NCBI GenBank assembly: GCA_029776125.1
Contig: JARVJS010000159.1
Coordinates: 1-18,542 of the forward strand
Length of the DNA stretch: 18,542 nt
Source: Nitrososphaeria archaeon
GTDB taxonomy: Archaea > Thermoproteota > Nitrososphaeria > JACIWG01
Reading direction: 5' to 3'
Shown: positions 15,199 through 18,542 of the stretch, piece by piece
Layout of the letters: every line of letters begins with the position of its first letter
Numbering within the stretch: the stretch's first letter is position 1
Made by a program: the position numbers and the translations under genes
The notes under the pieces: generated by a model
Databases searched by the model: none
What the model was told of the DNA's origin: nothing
What the model saw: only the letters and a program-made list of their open reading frames with translations

Positions 15199-15381
15199 TT
15201 GATAATATTCTCGCCATTCATACTTTCATTAATCTTAACACCAATAGTGTTTTTTACAATCTTTACATTTATGAATTCTAGACTGCTAGCGGCCATCCTA
15301 TCATTAGCAGTGGGAGTGGGCATACTTTTTATAGGGAACATATACCTATACCATAAGCTTAAGAGGGCAAGGATAGAATGA
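15199..15381 (+). CDS. Small two-helix membrane protein translationally coupled to ATPase subunit C
   Basis: I do not recognise a family. The frame is open from TTG 15049, but that start would overlap the opposite-strand gene fully and add a non-membrane, unconvincing N-terminus. TTG 15199, preceded by GGAAAGA at 15188, gives a 60-residue protein beginning LIIFSPFILSLILTP. It has two hydrophobic helices separated by NSR and a basic end YLYHKLKRARIE. Its TGA stop overlaps the ATG of subunit C by 4 nt (ATGA), so it belongs to the ATPase unit. Size and position recall the small membrane partners (such as AtpR or AtpI) of bacterial ATPase operons; this is analogy, not detected homology. The start choice is uncertain. 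Confidence 0.55.
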   Translation: MIIFSPFILSLILTPIVFFTIFTFMNSRLLAAILSLAVGVGILFIGNIYLYHKLKRARIE

Positions 15382-16415
15382 TAGTGCCAAAGAACTATGG
15401 CCCAGTACTTGCAAAAGCAAGGGTAGGAAAAGGAAAACTTTTAGATAAACAAAAGTATAATGCAATACTCTACGCAGAAAATTTTCGCATAGCAATATCG
15501 TACTTAAACAATACAGACTACTGGAGTTACCTATCAAAATTTTCGCAAAAAGAACCGTCTACACTAGAAATAGAAAAAGCACTCTTTGAATACTACTATG
15601 ACGAACTAAACAAATGCATAAAATATTCTCCTGAAGAAGGAAAAATCTTTCTAAACCTCTTACACGATTACGAACTAATTATGATATTAATTGACCTTCT
15701 TGTTTCCAAATATTATGATATAGACTTTAAAATCTTCTATGACACTTTAACAAGAGAAATATTCTTAGAGAAAAAGAAACCATCATACGATAAACCAGAT
15801 ACAATATTAGAATTGTTTAAAGAAAAAACTATAATGCCAAAATTACAACAAATTATATCAGAAACTGTCAATGATATAAACCGCTTAACACTCCAAATAA
15901 AATTTGCATTTTGGAAAACCTTTTTAGAAATAATAAAAGAAAAAGTAGGACGAGAAACACTTCTAACAGAAATATTTCGAATGCAACTTTTTAAGGAAAA
16001 TATAATGTTGATAATACGTTTAAAAAGTATAGGTGCACCAAACAATCTAATAAAACAATTCATAACACCATTTTCTTTTACTGAAGAAAAGATTCTTGAA
16101 AAACTATTATTGACAGCAGATATTAAAGCCTATGCTGCATCAGCTGCTGAAGAGTATCAAGGAATATTAAAAGAATTTATAGAAAAGATTCCAATTTTTA
16201 GAGCAGACGAACTGGAGGTAGAATATAACAAGATTATTGCTAGAAAAGCATACGAAGCTTTCTTAACATATCCATTCAAACCAGACATAGCATACGGATA
16301 CATTACCATTAAAAGGTTTGAGATAGAAGATGTTATGAAAATGCTGAAGTCTAAGCTACTCAATATTAGTATAGAAAATTTAAAAAAAGTTTTAATACTG
16401 CCAATTTTTTTCTAA
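15378..16415 (+). CDS. atpC: A-type ATP synthase subunit C (central-stalk d-type subunit)
   Basis: The 345-residue soluble, mostly helical protein couples the central stalk to the membrane rotor ring. Recognisable family features are the repeated E..NI..I.R.K pattern (FKENIMLIIRLKSIGAPNN) and the C-terminal AYEAFLTYPFKPDIAYGYI region followed by a helix, corresponding to the FLAYPF...GYL..KE..I end of archaeal subunit C. Length is normal for the family, but the sequence is divergent and the identification leans on context between subunits I and K. The start ATG overlaps the stop of the small membrane gene; subunit K follows after 15 nt. The base composition is noticeably A-rich (many Lys, Ile and Glu codons). 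Confidence 0.83.
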   Translation: MIVPKNYGPVLAKARVGKGKLLDKQKYNAILYAENFRIAISYLNNTDYWSYLSKFSQKEPSTLEIEKALFEYYYDELNKCIKYSPEEGKIFLNLLHDYELIMILIDLLVSKYYDIDFKIFYDTLTREIFLEKKKPSYDKPDTILELFKEKTIMPKLQQIISETVNDINRLTLQIKFAFWKTFLEIIKEKVGRETLLTEIFRMQLFKENIMLIIRLKSIGAPNNLIKQFITPFSFTEEKILEKLLLTADIKAYAASAAEEYQGILKEFIEKIPIFRADELEVEYNKIIARKAYEAFLTYPFKPDIAYGYITIKRFEIEDVMKMLKSKLLNISIENLKKVLILPIFF

Positions 16416-16430
16416 AATGAGTGGGGAAAA

Positions 16431-16733
16431 TTGAAGTCTTTAAAGCACATCCTAGGTCTCACAATCCTATGTTCTATGGTAATACTGTTTAATGGAGCCT
16501 ACGCACAAGAAACACCCGCTCAAACATCAGGCTTAAAAGAAATTGGTGCAGCGGTAGCATTTTCTATAGCTGCGTGCGGTGCCGCAATCGGAATGGGACA
16601 AATAGGTTCCACAGGAATTTCAGTGTTAGCTGAAAAACCTGAAATGCTAAGCAAAGTTTTAATGATACTATTGTTCGTTGAAGCAATAGCGATCTATGGT
16701 CTGGTGCTAGCGTTCCTCATCCTCTTAGGATAG
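16431..16733 (+). CDS. atpK: A-type ATP synthase proteolipid subunit K (rotor ring c-subunit)
   Basis: The 100-residue protein has an N-terminal signal-like helix (about residues 4-22) with an AYA-Q type cleavage site after about residue 25. The two-helix hairpin that builds the rotor ring follows. Helix one holds GAAIGMGQIG, the loop is LAEKPEM, and helix two holds LFVEAIAIYGLV, in which Glu84 is the ion-binding carboxylate. The residue after Glu84 is Ala rather than the Ser/Thr common in sodium-binding rings, which favours proton coupling, although a Gln is present in helix one. The start is TTG 16431 with GTGGGG just upstream; the ATG at 16417 is out of frame. The last 17 bases overlap the 3' end of the opposite-strand gene. 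Confidence 0.93.
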   Translation: MKSLKHILGLTILCSMVILFNGAYAQETPAQTSGLKEIGAAVAFSIAACGAAIGMGQIGSTGISVLAEKPEMLSKVLMILLFVEAIAIYGLVLAFLILLG

Positions 16734-17325
16734 TCCTTTTCTCCAATATTTTTAAATTTAAAATAATATAGAGAATAAATGCTATAGCAAATACTGTGAG
16801 TCCATTCAAGTAATTTTGTATACTTTGGCCTTCACTTAAGCTTTTGTAGAATATGTAGGCAGGTGAAAACATCATTAGTAGCAGGACGATTGCCTTTAAA
16901 ATGTTCCTGAACCCTACGTTTAAGAAAAAACCTTTTCCTAAAGGAAGGAGGAGAGAATAGAGTATTATCATCAATGGCTGTAAAATAAAAAACTTTCCTT
17001 CTATTATAAGATAAAATAGGCTAATAGGCTGGAATCCTGTTATGAAGACAGAAATTATAAATTCAAGTATCAACCATGATATGGCAACTTTTTCAATCCT
17101 TTGGACTATGATTTCTGTTTTAAATCCGCTAACCTTGTCAAAAAATGTTCCAATAACTATTCCAGTAAAACCTAATATAAAGATAATGGGGTCCTTAAAA
17201 ACCATTCCAGCTATGGTATAAGGTGTTCTATCAGTTGGTCCAAGTAGTATAGAATAGTATATACAACCGATTATAAAAGATGTTAATGGCATTGAATATA
17301 ATATTTTGGACAAATTTTGTTTCAT
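16717..17325 (-). CDS. Hypothetical six-helix membrane protein downstream of trmI
   Basis: I do not recognise a family. From ATG 17325 the product is 202 residues with about six membrane segments, including IIGCIYYSILLG, PIIFILGFTGIVIGTFF, a long one around ILQPLMIILYSLLLPLG, and a last one ending YIILNLKIL before a basic tail. ATG 17325 is preferred over upstream ATGs at 17358 and 17343: it follows the trmI stop by one base, and GGAAGTGA sits 8 nt upstream, inside the end of trmI. This means translational coupling with trmI. The 3' end overlaps atpK by 17 bp on the other strand. No catalytic motif is visible, so a function should not be assigned. Confidence 0.72.
   Translation of the reverse strand: MKQNLSKILYSMPLTSFIIGCIYYSILLGPTDRTPYTIAGMVFKDPIIFILGFTGIVIGTFFDKVSGFKTEIIVQRIEKVAISWLILEFIISVFITGFQPISLFYLIIEGKFFILQPLMIILYSLLLPLGKGFFLNVGFRNILKAIVLLLMMFSPAYIFYKSLSEGQSIQNYLNGLTVFAIAFILYIILNLKILEKRTILRG
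16734..16753 (+). terminator. Possible U-tract terminator after the ATPase unit
   Basis: Just after the atpK stop the plus strand carries TTTT at 16737-16740 and TTTTT at 16749-16753. Archaeal transcription commonly stops on such runs without a hairpin. The site lies inside the 3' end of the convergent membrane-protein gene. Confidence 0.3.
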
Positions 17326-17326
17326 A

Positions 17327-18151
17327 CTACTTTTCACTTCCATCACAAGAGTTTTCATTATAGGAGGTATTAACTTTTAAGAATGATTTTCTTGCAAACA
17401 TAAGATATGCTGTATGAGCTATCATCCTTGTAGCGGGGCGACTCATACCCTCCCTTGCCTCAATTGATCTACACAATAGTTCTATAGTATTAACCTTTAC
17501 AAAACCAGCTTTCTTTAACTCTGTGGCAAGCTTTTCAGCTTGGTTTATTGTTGGAAGAACCGCCGCCAATGCACCTCCACCCTTTAATGCATCAAAAGCA
17601 GGCTTTACTAGAGTCCAAGGTGCACCCACATCAATCAAGACTGCATCAGCACCTGTCTCATCAAAACCTTGTGAGGCGTCTTTATTTTTTATTACTACAT
17701 AATCTTGCAACCCAGCCCTCTTCAGGTTCCTTTCAGCTATTTCAATAAATTCTGGTCTTATTTCATAAGAGTATACTTTGCCCGTCGGCCTAACAAAGTT
17801 TGCAACCGCAGTGGTTAATACGCCACTTCCGGTTCCAGCTTCAATAACTATTGAACCAGGACCTATACCTGTTTCCATTATGATTAGACCTATATCTTTT
17901 GGGTAAACGATCTGAGTTTTCCTCTCACTCTTCATCAAATAGTCTACTAGCAAGGGTTCCAGCAATATCATTTCTTGACCCGAATTCGTTTTCACTACAT
18001 CACCATACCTTTTTCCAACAAGGTCAGAAAATTTTATAACACCAAAGTGCGTATGAAATTCATTTCTAGAGTCTACTTTAACGAGCCAACTTTTACCTTT
18101 CAAACTATAAAGTAAAACAGTAGCACCATCTTCTATTATATGACCTAGCAT
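17327..18151 (-). CDS. trmI: tRNA (adenine-N1) methyltransferase TrmI (positions 57/58)
   Basis: This SAM-dependent methyltransferase makes m1A at position 58 (and 57 in some archaea) of the tRNA T-arm. From ATG 18151 it is 274 residues. An N-terminal beta domain precedes IVYPKDIGLIIMETGIGPGS, which leads into motif I VIEAGTGSG. SYEIRPEF ends the second strand with the SAM-ribose acidic residue, DVGAPW is the catalytic-region motif IV equivalent, and the C-terminal SIEAREGMSRPATRMIAHTAYL is the family signature. The enzyme is usually a tetramer. ATG 18151 is preferred to the preceding TTG because a TATA box lies 27 nt upstream. A 19-residue tail after FARK carries the ribosome binding site of the next gene. 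Confidence 0.94.
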   Translation of the reverse strand: MLGHIIEDGATVLLYSLKGKSWLVKVDSRNEFHTHFGVIKFSDLVGKRYGDVVKTNSGQEMILLEPLLVDYLMKSERKTQIVYPKDIGLIIMETGIGPGSIVIEAGTGSGVLTTAVANFVRPTGKVYSYEIRPEFIEIAERNLKRAGLQDYVVIKNKDASQGFDETGADAVLIDVGAPWTLVKPAFDALKGGGALAAVLPTINQAEKLATELKKAGFVKVNTIELLCRSIEAREGMSRPATRMIAHTAYLMFARKSFLKVNTSYNENSCDGSEK

Positions 18152-18172
18152 CAAATATGCTTTACTTGAACC

Positions 18173-18183
18173 AATTTTTAAAC
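18173..18183 (-). promoter_or_regulatory. TATA box for trmI
   Basis: On the minus strand the box reads GTTTAAAAATT, centred about 27 nt before ATG 18151. No Shine-Dalgarno sequence lies between, so the transcript is probably leaderless. Confidence 0.5.
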
Positions 18184-18209
18184 ACTGTCAAAAAAAAGAG
18201 TTTACTAAT

Positions 18210-18220
18210 GTTTAAATACC
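18210..18220 (+). promoter_or_regulatory. TATA box for the TRAM protein
   Basis: GTTTAAATACC lies about 41 nt before TTG 18256, predicting a start near 18241 and a leader of about 15 nt. The last ten bases recur exactly at 18522-18531 near the right edge, where they may drive the next gene. Confidence 0.45.
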
Positions 18221-18255
18221 ATATTTATTGATATGAGGCTGAGGCAAAGATTCAC

Positions 18256-18516
18256 TTGGAAGAGGAAGGAAATGCCCAGCCGCGTGGCAGAAGAGGAGGA
18301 AAAAGAAGATTTCCATCTTCTTATTTCAGAGAGAAGCCAGTAAAAGTCGGAGATGTTGTAGAACTAACAATAACAGAAATTAGTAGAAGAGGAGACGGTC
18401 TAGCAAGAGTTCAAGGATACGTCATCTTTGTACCAAATACTAGCAAGGGTGACACTGTAAAGGCTAAAATAACTCAAGTACTTCCAAGCCACGCAGTTGG
18501 CGAGGTAGTGGCATAA
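18256..18516 (+). CDS. TRAM-domain RNA-binding protein
   Basis: The 86-residue protein has an Arg/Gly-rich N-terminal tail (PRGRRGGKRRF) and a single TRAM beta-barrel: VKVGDVVELTITEISRRGDG, then LARVQGYVIFVPN, KGDTVKAKI and GEVVA at the end. Stand-alone TRAM proteins of this size are abundant in archaea and act as RNA-binding, cold-shock-like chaperones; the exact role here is inferred. The start is TTG 18256, since no ATG or GTG lies in frame between the TATA box and the conserved region. A different-frame ATG at 18233 opens only a short, non-homologous frame. The gene is divergent from trmI. Confidence 0.9.
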   Translation: MEEEGNAQPRGRRGGKRRFPSSYFREKPVKVGDVVELTITEISRRGDGLARVQGYVIFVPNTSKGDTVKAKITQVLPSHAVGEVVA

Positions 18517-18520
18517 AATA

Positions 18521-18531
18521 TTTTAAATACC
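18521..18531 (+). promoter_or_regulatory. Promoter-like box at the right edge
   Basis: TTTTAAATACC follows the TRAM stop and matches ten bases of the box before the TRAM gene. It suggests a further plus-strand gene just beyond the window. No start codon for it is visible. Confidence 0.35.
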
Positions 18532-18542
18532 TGAAGAAATTC

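Noticed and set aside
18233..18343. ATG 18233 as an alternative start near the TRAM gene
   Set aside because: It is in a different frame from the TRAM domain and ends after about 36 codons in a basic/acidic low-complexity stretch without homology features.

Overview
This AT-rich window comes from an archaeon, most likely of the TACK superphylum (a thaumarchaeal, aigarchaeal, bathyarchaeal or related lineage). The evidence is ribosomal protein S26e (absent from most Euryarchaeota), archaeal-type Thr-, Pro- and Tyr-tRNA synthetases, a PolB1-like replicative polymerase, a stand-alone TRAM protein, archaeal TrmI and A-type ATPase subunits. Many genes have a TATA-like box about 24-32 nt before the start codon, which implies leaderless or very short-leader mRNAs. 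TTG start codons are common. No lineage below TACK can be assigned by eye.

Layout. 1-2572, minus strand: TyrRS followed by a DegT/DnrJ/EryC1 sugar aminotransferase cut by the left edge, and a small membrane protein. 2621-6092, plus strand: family-B DNA polymerase, then an agmatinase-family ureohydrolase with its own promoter. 6089-8163, minus strand: a small Cys/His protein coupled to ThrRS. 8223-8795, plus strand: a CDP-alcohol phosphatidyltransferase. 8796-9071, minus strand: S26e. 9157-10470, plus strand: an MTA/SAH-type deaminase. 10471-13205, minus strand: ProRS and adenosylhomocysteinase. 13206-13420 is the only gene-free stretch over 200 bases; it holds divergent promoters and a palindrome. 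13421-16733: part of an A-type ATP synthase locus (subunits I, C and K) interrupted by two tiny two-helix membrane proteins, one on the opposite strand. 16717-18151, minus strand: TrmI tRNA methyltransferase and a six-helix membrane protein. 18256-18516, plus strand: a TRAM-domain protein. A promoter-like box at the right edge points to a further gene.

Function. Most genes are housekeeping: translation (three synthetases, S26e, TrmI, TRAM), replication (PolB), lipid synthesis, SAM-cycle and polyamine metabolism, and energy conservation. The deaminase and the SAH hydrolase lie tail to tail and may act in one SAH-recycling route. Agmatinase would supply putrescine, and polyamine synthesis yields MTA, a possible substrate of the same deaminase.

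The points most worth a second look are the small membrane proteins inside the ATPase locus (one resembles bacterial AtpZ/AtpI), a subunit I with a shortened N-terminal arm, a palindrome between the TATA box and start codon of that locus, and a series of convergent gene pairs whose stop codons abut or overlap. I see no CRISPR array, insertion sequence, tRNA, rRNA or prophage. I did not find a clearly new multi-gene system; the ATPase-embedded pair is the best candidate.
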